Part shown: piece by piece, positions 9,098 to 18,102 of the stretch | How positions within the stretch are numbered: the stretch's first letter is position 1 | Layout: each line of letters begins with the position of its first letter | Source of the DNA: an uncultured Verrucomicrobiota bacterium | GTDB lineage: Bacteria > Verrucomicrobiota > Verrucomicrobiia > Limisphaerales > UBA9464 | Assembly (NCBI GenBank): GCA_903880005.1 | Contig: CAIRNV010000256.1 | Span: 1 to 40,604 of the forward strand | DNA length: 40,604 bases | Direction: 5' to 3' | The notes under the pieces: model-generated | Told to the model about the DNA's origin: nothing | The model's database searches: none | The model's input: only the letters and a program-made list of their open reading frames with translations | Translations under genes and position numbers: made by a program

Positions 9098-9203
9098 CCA
9101 CACGACGTCTTTGGGACCACCCACAACCTCGGGATGCACCGGCATCGGAGGCCATGCGGAATTGGCGGTTGAACCATTCAACGCCGCGTGCGTCTCATGC
9201 TGC

Positions 9204-9611
9204 ATGGAAGCAACGGCTGAAGAAAACATGCTGGGGGCACGCACGCGTGAGCTTTGCGAGGCGTTGGCCGTCTCGCCCGAGTTCCAGTCCATTCGCCTTC
9301 GCATCGAGCGGTTCTCCGGCGACGTCGAGGCCCGCATGCAATTCGAGATCGTGAGCCGTCGCGGCTCGCAATTGCAGCAGAGGCAGGAGGCCGGCGAGAT
9401 GATCGGCGAGATGGAGGTGGCCGAGTTCGAGCGTCAACGCGAGGCGCTCGTGTCGAACGACGTCGCCCGCGAGTTCCTCGAGGCCCGCGAGGACATGATT
9501 CGGCTCCAGGAGGAAATCGCGAGTTGGGTGGGCAAGACCTTCGAGCTGGGCCGCGCGCCCACGGCCTCCGACATGGAAGGTTCGTGCGGGCCCGGTTGCG
9601 GCTGCGCCTGA
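9204..9611 (+). CDS. YlbF family protein
   Basis: Short helical protein LCEALAVSPEFQSIRLRIERFSGDVEARMQFEIVSRRG..LQQRQEAGE with C-terminal cysteine cluster CGPGCGCA. Confidence 0.75.
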   Translation: MEATAEENMLGARTRELCEALAVSPEFQSIRLRIERFSGDVEARMQFEIVSRRGSQLQQRQEAGEMIGEMEVAEFERQREALVSNDVAREFLEAREDMIRLQEEIASWVGKTFELGRAPTASDMEGSCGPGCGCA

Positions 9612-9676
9612 TTCACACCCCGACTTGCGGAGGCGTCGGCTGCGCGATCGGGTTTCTTCCAACGGCCGCGGCCCGC

Positions 9677-10849
9677 TCACGTGGCCTGCCTTGTTGCCTT
9701 GGCCCGGATCACCCACGCGGCCACGAGTCCGCCCAACAGGAACAACCCCACGGCCCATGCGGGTGAAGAGGGGCTTCCGGTGGACCATACGGCGACCGTG
9801 CTGACGGCCGGGCCGCCAAAGATCCCGCACCCGATGAACGCCTCGTGGATGCCGCCGTGGGCCCCGTGCTCCTCGGTGCCATCCATGGCGTAGAACAAGG
9901 ACGAGTAGTAAAGCAGCGCGCTCGCCCAGCCGAGGGCGACCTGCGCGACAAGGAGGACGGCGACGTTGGGGGCGAGGACGACGCCGACGAAGCCCGCCAT
10001 GAGCAGCACGAAGGCGGAGACGTACCAGCCGAAGTGGTAGTGCCAGCCCTGCCAGTGCCACAGCACCGCAAACCCGAGCGCCCGCACGACAAACCACGCC
10101 GACATCAGCCATCCGACGCTCTCGATGTCCATGCCCATGCGGATCGACAAGGCGGGGACGATGGCGAGGACGGTGTTGATGGCCATGTAGTTGAACGGGT
10201 TGCCGAGCCAGGCCAACCGCATGAAGAACGCCGGCCCGTGGGGGGTGGCGGGGTCCCCGGGTCGGGCGGGCGCGGGGGGCGGCGCCTGGGCCAGCCAGGC
10301 GTCATGACGCGGCTTCAACCACGCCAGCAGCACCAGTTGCCCCACGTGGATCGCCACGGGCAACCCGTACAGGCTGGACGCCCCGAGCCACCGGTAGATC
10401 GAGCCGCCCAGGAACACCCCGGCCGCCGCCGTGGACGCCCACACCACGTTGTAGAGCCCCACCTTGCCGGGCAGGCGGTCCCGCGGCTCGCGTTCGCTCA
10501 CCAAGGCCTCGAGCATGGGCCACACCAGGCACATGGATGCCGTCCAGACCGCCATCCCCGCCACCTGCGCCCATGTCGCCGGGATGATCCACGCCAACCC
10601 AATGCCCAGCCCCTGGCCGAGGATCCCCAGGCCCAGGCAAGTGAAGTAGCCAACCCGCTGGCCGAACACGCCGCCGAAGTAGGACATCGGGATGTAGAGG
10701 AACCCGTGCAGCACGCACACCCACAGCACCGTCAGGTCCTCCATCCCGAGGTCCCGCTTCAGGCGTTGCAGCAGGTAGTTGAAGAAGTACGAGGTCGCGA
10801 AGCTGTTGAGGCCTTCGATCGTGTAATAGCCGGTCTTGCGAGGAATCAC
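9677..10849 (-). CDS. MFS transporter
   Basis: About 12 hydrophobic segments; IPRKTGYYTIEGLNSFATSYFFNYLLQRL N-terminus; GTG start proposed at 10849. Confidence 0.85.
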   Translation of the reverse strand: MIPRKTGYYTIEGLNSFATSYFFNYLLQRLKRDLGMEDLTVLWVCVLHGFLYIPMSYFGGVFGQRVGYFTCLGLGILGQGLGIGLAWIIPATWAQVAGMAVWTASMCLVWPMLEALVSEREPRDRLPGKVGLYNVVWASTAAAGVFLGGSIYRWLGASSLYGLPVAIHVGQLVLLAWLKPRHDAWLAQAPPPAPARPGDPATPHGPAFFMRLAWLGNPFNYMAINTVLAIVPALSIRMGMDIESVGWLMSAWFVVRALGFAVLWHWQGWHYHFGWYVSAFVLLMAGFVGVVLAPNVAVLLVAQVALGWASALLYYSSLFYAMDGTEEHGAHGGIHEAFIGCGIFGGPAVSTVAVWSTGSPSSPAWAVGLFLLGGLVAAWVIRAKATRQAT

Positions 10850-11103
10850 GTTCAAGCGGGGTCCCCATGGAAACGGGGCGGCGAGAGCGTGTTGCGCCGC
10901 CGCCCCGTTGCAAGCCCCAAGGCTTGGCTGACGTGATCCGACGGGCGCCCCGCCCCGCCCTCGTCGTCCGTGGGATTCGGCAACGCCCACGACTCCATCC
11001 CCGCCGACTCGGCCGGGAGAATGGCTGGCATCCGTCGGTGACCGTGGCCCTGGGCCCAAGGACGGGCTTGCCATCCATGCACTTTGCGTGGCAAAGAACA
11101 TCC

Positions 11104-11730
11104 ATGAACGAGCGAGACGCCCGTGCGGACCTCGAGGCCATCCGCGTCCTCATGGAGCGGTCCGCCCTCTATCGTCGCACCTTGGCGCCCACGTGCCTCG
11201 GGCTGGGTGCTCTCGGGCTCGCCGCCGGTGCGGCGCATCGGTTCCTTCCCCTGGAGACCGCGACGGCGTTCGCCTTGTGCTGGCTGGCCACCGCCGTTCT
11301 CGGCGTTGGGATCGCCTTCTGGACCTCGCGTCGGCAGGCCGTGCGGGAAAGGGAGGCCTTCTGGTCGCCGCCTGCACGTCGCGTGGCCGAGTCAATCGCC
11401 CCGCCCTTGGCGGCCGGCTTCCTGCTGAGCGTGCCGTTCCTCCTCGGGGAGGACTGGGCGCGTCGGGTCGTGTGGCTGTTGCCGGCGTTGTGGATGGTCC
11501 TGTACGGATGCGCGTTGCACGCCGCCGGTTTCTTCATGCACCGGGGCATTCGACTGCTGGGATGGCTCTACATCGCCGGCGGAAGCGGATTGCTGCTGTG
11601 GTGGACATGCCCGCTCAACCAGTTCCCGCCCGTCGCCCACGCCCACCTCGCCATGGCCATCGGGTTTGGCCTCGTCCACCTCGCCTACGGGGCGTACCTG
11701 GTGGCCACGGAACGTTCCCGGCGCGCGTGA
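11104..11730 (+). CDS. hypothetical multi-pass membrane protein
   Basis: 208 aa, several TM segments, start MNERDARADLEAIRVLMERS; overlaps the next CDS by GTGA. Confidence 0.75.
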   Translation: MNERDARADLEAIRVLMERSALYRRTLAPTCLGLGALGLAAGAAHRFLPLETATAFALCWLATAVLGVGIAFWTSRRQAVREREAFWSPPARRVAESIAPPLAAGFLLSVPFLLGEDWARRVVWLLPALWMVLYGCALHAAGFFMHRGIRLLGWLYIAGGSGLLLWWTCPLNQFPPVAHAHLAMAIGFGLVHLAYGAYLVATERSRRA

Positions 11731-12035
11731 ACCCCTCCGACATCCTCCAGCTGGACCGGGTTGTGCATGAGCGGGTGCGCCTTGCCATCATGAGCATGCT
11801 GGCGGCGAGCCCCGACCTCTCCTTCACGGAGGTGCGCGATGCGTTGGACCTGACCGACGGCAACTTGATGAGCCATGTGCGCACGCTCCAGGAGGCGGGC
11901 TACCTGGCCGTGACGAAGGCCTATCAGGAGGCGCGGCCGCTCACGACGCTGGCGCTGACCAAGGCCGGCCGGGAGGCCTTCGCCGCCCACATCGCGCGCC
12001 TCGCCGCGATCGTTCAACACGCCCGGCCCGCGTAG
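11727..12035 (+). CDS. winged-helix transcriptional regulator (HTH_34/ArsR-like)
   Basis: VHERVRLAIMSMLAASPDLSFTEVRDALDLTDGNLMSHVRTLQEAGYLAVTKAYQEARPLTTLALTKAGREAF; GTG start overlaps the upstream TGA. Confidence 0.88.
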   Translation: MNPSDILQLDRVVHERVRLAIMSMLAASPDLSFTEVRDALDLTDGNLMSHVRTLQEAGYLAVTKAYQEARPLTTLALTKAGREAFAAHIARLAAIVQHARPA

Positions 12036-12084
12036 CGCCCTTCATGAATCCTTTCGCCCCACGGTCCCAAACCTTCACTTTGTA

Positions 12085-12990
12085 ATGCAAACCACCATGA
12101 CCATTCGACGCGCTTCCCACCTTGGCTGGTGCTTCGGCGTCCGCGACGCCGTCGGCGACGCCCGTGCCGCCGCCTCCCAGGGGCCCATCACCATCCTGGG
12201 CGACCTGGTCCACAACCCCGCCGTGGTGGAGTCGCTTCGGAAGGAGGGCGTGCTGACCCGGCACGACCCGGCGGACATCGCCACGCGGAGGGTGTTGATC
12301 ACGGCCCACGGGGCATCGCGCGCGCGGCTGCGGCAATTGCAGGACATGGGTTTGGAGGTGCAGGAGACGACCTGCCCGTTGGTCCACAAGGCCCATGCCG
12401 CGCTGGACGCGTTGGTGCGCCAGGGATTCCACCCGGTCATCGTGGGCCAGCGAACCCACGTCGAGGTGCGTGGCATGTCCGAGGATCATCCCGGCTGCGA
12501 CATCGTGTTGACGGCGGAGGACGTGGACGGGGTGGAGCAGCGGCCGCGATTTGGGGTGGTGAGCCAGACGACGCAACCATTGGGGTTGGTGCTGGGCTTG
12601 GTGGATCGGTTGAGGGCGCGGTTCCCGGGGTCGGAGGTGGTGTTTCGCGACACGGTGTGTCAGCCGACGAAGGACCGGCAGGCGGCGGCGGAGCAGATGG
12701 CGCGGGACAGCACGGTGGTGGTGGTGGTGGGCGGGCGACACAGCCACAACACGCGGCGTTTGGTGGAGACGTGCCGGGCGTGGTGCGCCCGAGTGCACCA
12801 CGTGGAGCATGCGTTGGAGTTGGAGGCAGGGTGGTTTCGGGTGGGGGACCGCGTGGGGTTGACGGCGGGGACATCGACGCCGGACGAGGAGATTGAGGGG
12901 GTAGAGGGGAGGCTACGGGCGATGGCGATGGGGATGGAGGTGGGGGATGTGCAAGGGGTGGGGGTGACGGGGTTGGGTGATCGGGGTTGA
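12085..12990 (+). CDS. ispH: 4-hydroxy-3-methylbut-2-enyl diphosphate reductase
   Basis: Conserved cysteines in LGWCFGVRDAV, ETTCPLVHKAH, DTVCQPTKDRQ; GGRHSHNTRRL; TAGTSTPDEEIEGV. Confidence 0.9.
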   Translation: MQTTMTIRRASHLGWCFGVRDAVGDARAAASQGPITILGDLVHNPAVVESLRKEGVLTRHDPADIATRRVLITAHGASRARLRQLQDMGLEVQETTCPLVHKAHAALDALVRQGFHPVIVGQRTHVEVRGMSEDHPGCDIVLTAEDVDGVEQRPRFGVVSQTTQPLGLVLGLVDRLRARFPGSEVVFRDTVCQPTKDRQAAAEQMARDSTVVVVVGGRHSHNTRRLVETCRAWCARVHHVEHALELEAGWFRVGDRVGLTAGTSTPDEEIEGVEGRLRAMAMGMEVGDVQGVGVTGLGDRG

Positions 12991-13006
12991 GGGAGGGCCG
13001 GGTGGG
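12955..13006 (+). other. G-run cluster, predicted G-quadruplex-forming
   Basis: Nine runs of 3 or more G with 1-5 nt spacers: GGGGTGGGGGTGACGGGGTTGGGTGATCGGGGTTGAGGGAGGGCCGGGTGGG. Confidence 0.7.
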
Positions 13007-13073
13007 TGGTGATTGCGAGGACTGGCCACAAAGGGGTTGGTGTTTTTTGGGACCGCGATTAGTACGTCTGCGT

Positions 13074-14330
13074 ATGAACGAGACCTTCGACGCCATCGTC
13101 GTCGGCGCAGGCCCCGCAGGATGCGCCACCGCCACGGCCCTCGCCCTCCACCATCGACGCGTCCTCGTCCTCGAACGCGAGAAGTTCCCCCGCTATCACA
13201 TCGGCGAATCCCTCATCCCCTTCACCTTCCATGCCCTCGACCGCATCGGGATGATCCCGCGCCTTCGCTCCTCCGCCTTCCCCAAGAAGTACTCCGTCCA
13301 GTTCGTCTCGCCCTCCGGCAGGGCGTCCCAGCCCTTCTACTTCTTCAACCGCTACGACCGGGACACCGTGGCCCAGACGTGGCAGGTGCTGAGGTCGGAG
13401 TTCGACCAGATGCTCTTGGACAACGCCCGGGAAAAAGGGGTGGAGGTCCGGGAGGAGACCGAGGTCGTCGAGTTGTTGAAGGATGGCCACCGGCACGTGG
13501 GCGTGCGGGTGCGGACCCGTGACGGCCGCGAGTACACCGTCCATGCGCCCGTGACGGTGGACGCCACGGGTCGCGAGGCCATGGCCGCGAGCCGCAACGC
13601 GTGGCGGCGAGGGGACCCCAAGCTGAACAAGGTCGCCGTCTGGACCTATTACGAGGGCGCGCTGCGGGACCCCGGGATAGACGAGGGTGGCACCACCGTG
13701 GCGTTCATCCCGGACAAGGGCTGGTTCTGGTACATCCCCCAGCACAACGACCGCGTCAGCGTGGGCGTCGTCGCCGAGGGCAAGTACCTCACGCGCGGCG
13801 GCATCAAGGATCCCAAGGAGATCTTCCATCGGGAGGTGAAGGAAAACCGCTGGATCGAGGACCACATCCAGCCCGGCCGGCCGTGCGGGGAGTATTGGCT
13901 GACGGCCGAGTACACCTTTCGCAGCGAGTATTGCGCGGCGGACGGGTTGGTGTTGGTGGGCGATGCCTACGGGTTCCTCGACCCGGTGTTCTCCAGCGGG
14001 ATGATGTTGGCCTTGAAGAGCGGCGTGCTGGCCGCCGACGCCATTCACGAGGCCCTCGGCCAGGGGCACGTCTCGGCGACGAGTTTCTCGGGCTACGCCA
14101 AGGCCATGCACGACAGCATCGAGAACATGCGCAAGCTGGTGTACGCCTTCTATGACGCCAACGTGAGCTTCAAGTCCGTCACGGACCGCCATCCGGGCGT
14201 GGCCGACGACCTGACGGACTGCCTCTCGGGCGACGTGAACAAGGATTTCGAGCGCATGTTCGGGGCGTTCTCGGAGTTCACGAAGCTGCCCGAGCCCTTG
14301 TCGCTGGGCATGCCGAAGGTGAACGCCTAG
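13074..14330 (+). CDS. FAD-dependent oxidoreductase, flavin-dependent halogenase-like
   Basis: GxGxxG motif VVGAGPAGCATATAL; GWFWYIP matching WxWxIP; FLDPVFSSG; RYHIGESLIP. Confidence 0.85.
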   Translation: MNETFDAIVVGAGPAGCATATALALHHRRVLVLEREKFPRYHIGESLIPFTFHALDRIGMIPRLRSSAFPKKYSVQFVSPSGRASQPFYFFNRYDRDTVAQTWQVLRSEFDQMLLDNAREKGVEVREETEVVELLKDGHRHVGVRVRTRDGREYTVHAPVTVDATGREAMAASRNAWRRGDPKLNKVAVWTYYEGALRDPGIDEGGTTVAFIPDKGWFWYIPQHNDRVSVGVVAEGKYLTRGGIKDPKEIFHREVKENRWIEDHIQPGRPCGEYWLTAEYTFRSEYCAADGLVLVGDAYGFLDPVFSSGMMLALKSGVLAADAIHEALGQGHVSATSFSGYAKAMHDSIENMRKLVYAFYDANVSFKSVTDRHPGVADDLTDCLSGDVNKDFERMFGAFSEFTKLPEPLSLGMPKVNA

Positions 14331-14453
14331 GTCCCCGAGTTCGTGGGCAGGGAAGCGGCGGTGGTACCGATCCACCCCACTCCGCCGCCATCGCGCCGAG
14401 GCACCCGCCCAATCCACGCTTGAGACACGGCGCGGCCGGGCCATCGTCCGACC

Positions 14454-15860
14454 GTGTCCGAGCGTGAAGATTCCCCCGTCGCGGGCTCCCAGCCGTCCCG
14501 CGTTACGTCGCGTCGTCCTCGTCGTCGTCCGGCGGCGAACGGCACGGGTCCCAAGAACTACGTCCTCGACACGAACGTCCTCCTGCATGACCCGAACGCC
14601 CTGCTGAACTTCCAGGACAACCACGTCCTGGTGCCCATCGAGGTCATCGAGGAGATCGACAAGTTCAAGCGGGAGACAAGCGAGCGCGGCCAGAACGCCC
14701 GCACCGTGTCCCGTCGGCTGGACGGCCTGCGGCGCCAAGGCTCGTTGGCGGAGGGCGTCGTGCTTCCCAATGGCGGGTTGCTTCGGATCATCTTCGAGGC
14801 GCCGTCGGCGCGCTCGCGGCCCTCGCTTCCCAACGGCACGGGCACGGTGGACAACCGCATCCTGGCGTTGGCCCTGGCGGTGAGCGACGCCGAGCGCGGG
14901 CGTCCGACGATCCTGGTGACGAAGGACATCAACCTTCGCCTGAAGGCGGACGTGTATGGGTTGGACGCCGAGGACTACGAGACGGACCAGGTCAACCTGA
15001 AGGACCTCTACACCGGCTATTTCGAGGCCACCGTGCCGGCCGGGCGCCTCGCCAACTTCCGCATCCACGGCGAGGTCCCGATTCCCGAGGGGCCCAGGCG
15101 CCATGCCAACCAGTACTGCTCCCTCGTCGAGGAGGGGGCCACCAAGCGCTCGATCCTTGGCCGGGTCGATCCCACGGGGGCGCGCATCATCCCCTTGCAG
15201 GACGTGCAGAACGTCTGGGGCATCCGCCCGAAGAATCGCGAGCAACACTTCGCGTTGGATGCGCTCCTCGACGACGGGATCAAGCTCGTCACCCTCATGG
15301 GAAAGGCGGGGACGGGGAAGACGTTGCTGGCCTTGGCTGCGGGGGTGAAGAAGACGGTGGCCGACCGGGAGTTTCGTCGCCTGGTCGTCGCGCGTCCGAC
15401 GGTCTCGATGGGCAAGGAGCTGGGGTTCCTGCCGGGTTCCCTCGAGGAGAAGCTCGCGCCGTGGATGCAACCCATCCATGACGCCTTGGAGCTGCTCGGG
15501 GACCTCAACATGGGCCGGGAGAACGGGCGGACCTCCGATCTTCTGCGCTCCGGCACGATCATGGTGGAAGCGCTGAGCTACATCCGGGGCCGTTCGATCG
15601 CCCACCAGTTCATGATCATCGACGAGGCGCAAAACCTGACCCCGCTCGAGGCCAAGACGATCATCACCCGCGTGGGGCAGGGCACGAAGATCGTGCTCAC
15701 GGGCGACCCGTACCAGATCGACAACCCGTACGTGGACGCCGCCTCCAACGGCTTCACCTACATCGTCAATCGTTTCAAGGGCCAGCGTCTGTCCGCCCAC
15801 GTGGAGCTGGCCCAGGGCGAGCGCTCCGACCTCGCCGAGGTTGCGGCCAACATTCTTTAG
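14454..15860 (+). CDS. PhoH family protein, PIN domain plus PhoH ATPase
   Basis: PIN: YVLDTNVLLHDPNALLNF; PhoH: DALLDDGIKLVTLMGKAGTGKTLLALAAG, VARPTVSMGKELGFLPGSLEEKL, FMIIDEAQNLTPLEAKTIITRVGQGTKIVLTGDPYQID. GTG start. Confidence 0.95.
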   Translation: MSEREDSPVAGSQPSRVTSRRPRRRPAANGTGPKNYVLDTNVLLHDPNALLNFQDNHVLVPIEVIEEIDKFKRETSERGQNARTVSRRLDGLRRQGSLAEGVVLPNGGLLRIIFEAPSARSRPSLPNGTGTVDNRILALALAVSDAERGRPTILVTKDINLRLKADVYGLDAEDYETDQVNLKDLYTGYFEATVPAGRLANFRIHGEVPIPEGPRRHANQYCSLVEEGATKRSILGRVDPTGARIIPLQDVQNVWGIRPKNREQHFALDALLDDGIKLVTLMGKAGTGKTLLALAAGVKKTVADREFRRLVVARPTVSMGKELGFLPGSLEEKLAPWMQPIHDALELLGDLNMGRENGRTSDLLRSGTIMVEALSYIRGRSIAHQFMIIDEAQNLTPLEAKTIITRVGQGTKIVLTGDPYQIDNPYVDAASNGFTYIVNRFKGQRLSAHVELAQGERSDLAEVAANIL

Positions 15861-15953
15861 CGGGGACGATTCAAGAGGGAGGCGCGTGGCGGCGCGGCGC
15901 GCCGGGGAAGCCGATGCTCGCCTTGGGCGAAACTGCGGCGTTAGCCTCGCCTC

Positions 15954-17384
15954 ATGTTCCCAAATCTTGCGTTCCGTCCCGTGGGATGGAGGACGGGCTT
16001 GGCCGTCTTGGGGTGGTCCATGGCCATGATGCTGCATGCCGAGTTGCCGTCTCGATTGCGCGTTCATCCGCCCGTTCCCGAGCCCTCGGGGATTCGCATG
16101 TCTTGGGAGGTGCCGGGGGATGGATGGACGTTCGACGTCCAGGAGGCCCTTGATCCAACGGGGCCCTGGGTGCCTTCCCCGAACGGCACCGTGGGCCCTG
16201 CCCGGAGCTGGCTCGACCCCCGCGGCACCGTGGACGCTGCCCAGCGGGTTTTCCGTGTCGTGCACACGCCGCCGCTCGTGGCTCGCGGCAGGCTCCTCTC
16301 CCTGTCCAAGACCGCGTCGTATCCGGCGGCGCAACTGTCCTTCCTGTTGCTGCTCCAGGGCATTCCCCTGGCCGCGCAGTTCGACGTGGACGTGTACAAG
16401 CTGGTTTATCAGACCGTTGATCCGTGGGGGCTGCCGACGGTCGCAACGGCCGGGCTTTGCCTGCCCATCAAGTCGGGCCGCGCATGGCCGCTGCTGGGCT
16501 ATCAGCATGGGACGCTCCTGCGAAAGCTCGACGCGCCGTCCTCGGGCCTGAGCACGGAAGGGCTCGTGGGCGTCCTGTTGGCGACCAGCGGATACGTGGG
16601 TGTTTCGGCGGACTACCTCGGGCTTGGGGAGTCACCCGGCCGGCATCCGTACCATCATGCGTCGTCGCAGGCCACGGCCGTGGTGGACGCCATGAGGGCG
16701 GGCCGTGCCGCCTGTGCGTCCAACGGCATCCCGTTGAACGGGCAGGTTTTCCTTGCGGGCTACTCGCAGGGCGGGCACGCCACCATGGCTGCCCTGCGCG
16801 AGATCGAGTCCCGCCACGCCTCGGAGTTCGACGTCGTCGCGTGCGCCCCCATGGCCGGGGCCTTCGATCTTTCGGGCGTCACGCTGGACGATGCGTTGTC
16901 GGATCGTCCCGTGCCGAACCCCTACTACTTTGCGTTCCTGTTGCAGACGTTGGTGGATCTGTACGGGCTGGCCCCGAGCTTGTCGGACCTGCTGGTGGCG
17001 CCCTTCGACCAAACGTTGCCGCCGTTGTTGGACGGCTCCACTGACGGCGGATCCGTGAACGCCGTCCTTCCATCCATCGCGAACCGGATCGTCAAGCCGA
17101 CCTTCCTCGCCGCCGTCCGATCGGACCCCGGCCATCCGTTGCGACGGGCGCTTCGTGACAACGATCTGGCGTCGTGGTCACCGCGTGCTCCCGTGCGGCT
17201 TTACCATTGCAGCGGCGACCAGGACGTCCTGCCGGCCAACTCGGTGGCCGCGCGGGATCGCATGAAGGCCTTGGGTGCGAACGTCGTGTTGATCGATCCG
17301 AAGTCCGGGGCCAGCCACGGCGATTGCGCGCAACCTGCGTTGCTGCTCGCCAAGGCGTGGTTTGACTCGCTCAGGAAGCAGTAG
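15954..17384 (+). CDS. secreted alpha/beta hydrolase (secretory lipase-like)
   Basis: N-terminal signal-like segment, GYQHGT, nucleophile elbow GYSQGG, DYLGLGES, late CSGDQDVLPA. Confidence 0.85.
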   Translation: MFPNLAFRPVGWRTGLAVLGWSMAMMLHAELPSRLRVHPPVPEPSGIRMSWEVPGDGWTFDVQEALDPTGPWVPSPNGTVGPARSWLDPRGTVDAAQRVFRVVHTPPLVARGRLLSLSKTASYPAAQLSFLLLLQGIPLAAQFDVDVYKLVYQTVDPWGLPTVATAGLCLPIKSGRAWPLLGYQHGTLLRKLDAPSSGLSTEGLVGVLLATSGYVGVSADYLGLGESPGRHPYHHASSQATAVVDAMRAGRAACASNGIPLNGQVFLAGYSQGGHATMAALREIESRHASEFDVVACAPMAGAFDLSGVTLDDALSDRPVPNPYYFAFLLQTLVDLYGLAPSLSDLLVAPFDQTLPPLLDGSTDGGSVNAVLPSIANRIVKPTFLAAVRSDPGHPLRRALRDNDLASWSPRAPVRLYHCSGDQDVLPANSVAARDRMKALGANVVLIDPKSGASHGDCAQPALLLAKAWFDSLRKQ

Positions 17385-17393
17385 GGGACCAAG

Positions 17394-17463
17394 GGCCGGG
17401 TGCCCTCACCCGGCGCTCGGAGGCGCGGCATCCTGGCCGCCGCGTGAGGGCACGCGGCCTACA
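17394..17463. repeat. R3 inverted repeat, copy a
   Basis: GGCCGGGTGCCCTCACCCGG (17394-) paired with CGCGTGAGGGCACGCGGCC (17441-17459), about 17/19 complementary; shares GTGAGGGCACxCGGCCTACA with 38836-38903. Confidence 0.8.
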
Positions 17464-17504
17464 TGATGGGGGGGCGTTCGGCTTCACCGGAGGGTTCGGG
17501 CGAC

Positions 17505-17529
17505 CCCAAAACCCCAGCACCGTTTTGGG
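17505..17529 (-). terminator. stem-loop in the convergent gap, terminator candidate
   Basis: CCCAAAAC (17505-17512) / GTTTTGGG (17522-17529); abuts the NUDIX stop codon; no clear U-tract. Confidence 0.45.
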
Positions 17530-18090
17530 TCATCCATCGCTGGCGTGGCGTTTGCCCGGGAAGGCGCCCTGGGCGAGGCGCGACCAAATCACCCGGAATG
17601 CGGATGCGAAGTCCTCGGGGTGGGCGGCCACCCAGTCGGCGATACGTTCCAGGGCAAACCATGCGCCGCCGCGGACCTCGGACGGTTGGAGGACAAAGGG
17701 TCCTTCGTGGCGCAGCCGATAGACCCAGCAGAACTCCATGCCAGTCTCCGGCGCGGCCACGAGGCGAAGCCAACGCTCGGGGGGAACCGGGGTCACGAGC
17801 CCGAGTTCCTCCCGCAGCTCGCGCAGGGCGCACGCGTCGTAGTCCTCGCCGGCATCGAGGTGGCCCGAGGCCGATGAATCCCACACGCCGGGCCACATGT
17901 CCTTGGAGAGGGACCGTTGCTGGAGGAACAGCTCGCCGCGGTCATTGAAGACCAGCATGTGCGTCGCGCGATGTCGCAATCCCAGCCGATGCACCTCGCT
18001 GCGTCGCTCGCGTCCGACCACGACGTCCTGCTCGTCCACGACGTCGAACCATTCCTCGTTGGCGTTCACGGTTGGGAAGTGGGGGCGCAT
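17530..18090 (-). CDS. NUDIX hydrolase
   Basis: NEEWFDVVDEQDVVVGRERRSEVHRLGLRHRATHMLVFN; NUDIX box SGHLDAGEDYDACALRELREELGL. Confidence 0.93.
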   Translation of the reverse strand: MRPHFPTVNANEEWFDVVDEQDVVVGRERRSEVHRLGLRHRATHMLVFNDRGELFLQQRSLSKDMWPGVWDSSASGHLDAGEDYDACALRELREELGLVTPVPPERWLRLVAAPETGMEFCWVYRLRHEGPFVLQPSEVRGGAWFALERIADWVAAHPEDFASAFRVIWSRLAQGAFPGKRHASDG

Positions 18091-18102
18091 TACCCGCCGG
18101 TT

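Noticed and set aside
13059-16508. 1149-aa minus-strand ORF
   Set aside because: Lies antisense to the halogenase-like and PhoH genes; composition is that of a high-GC shadow ORF and no family motifs are visible.
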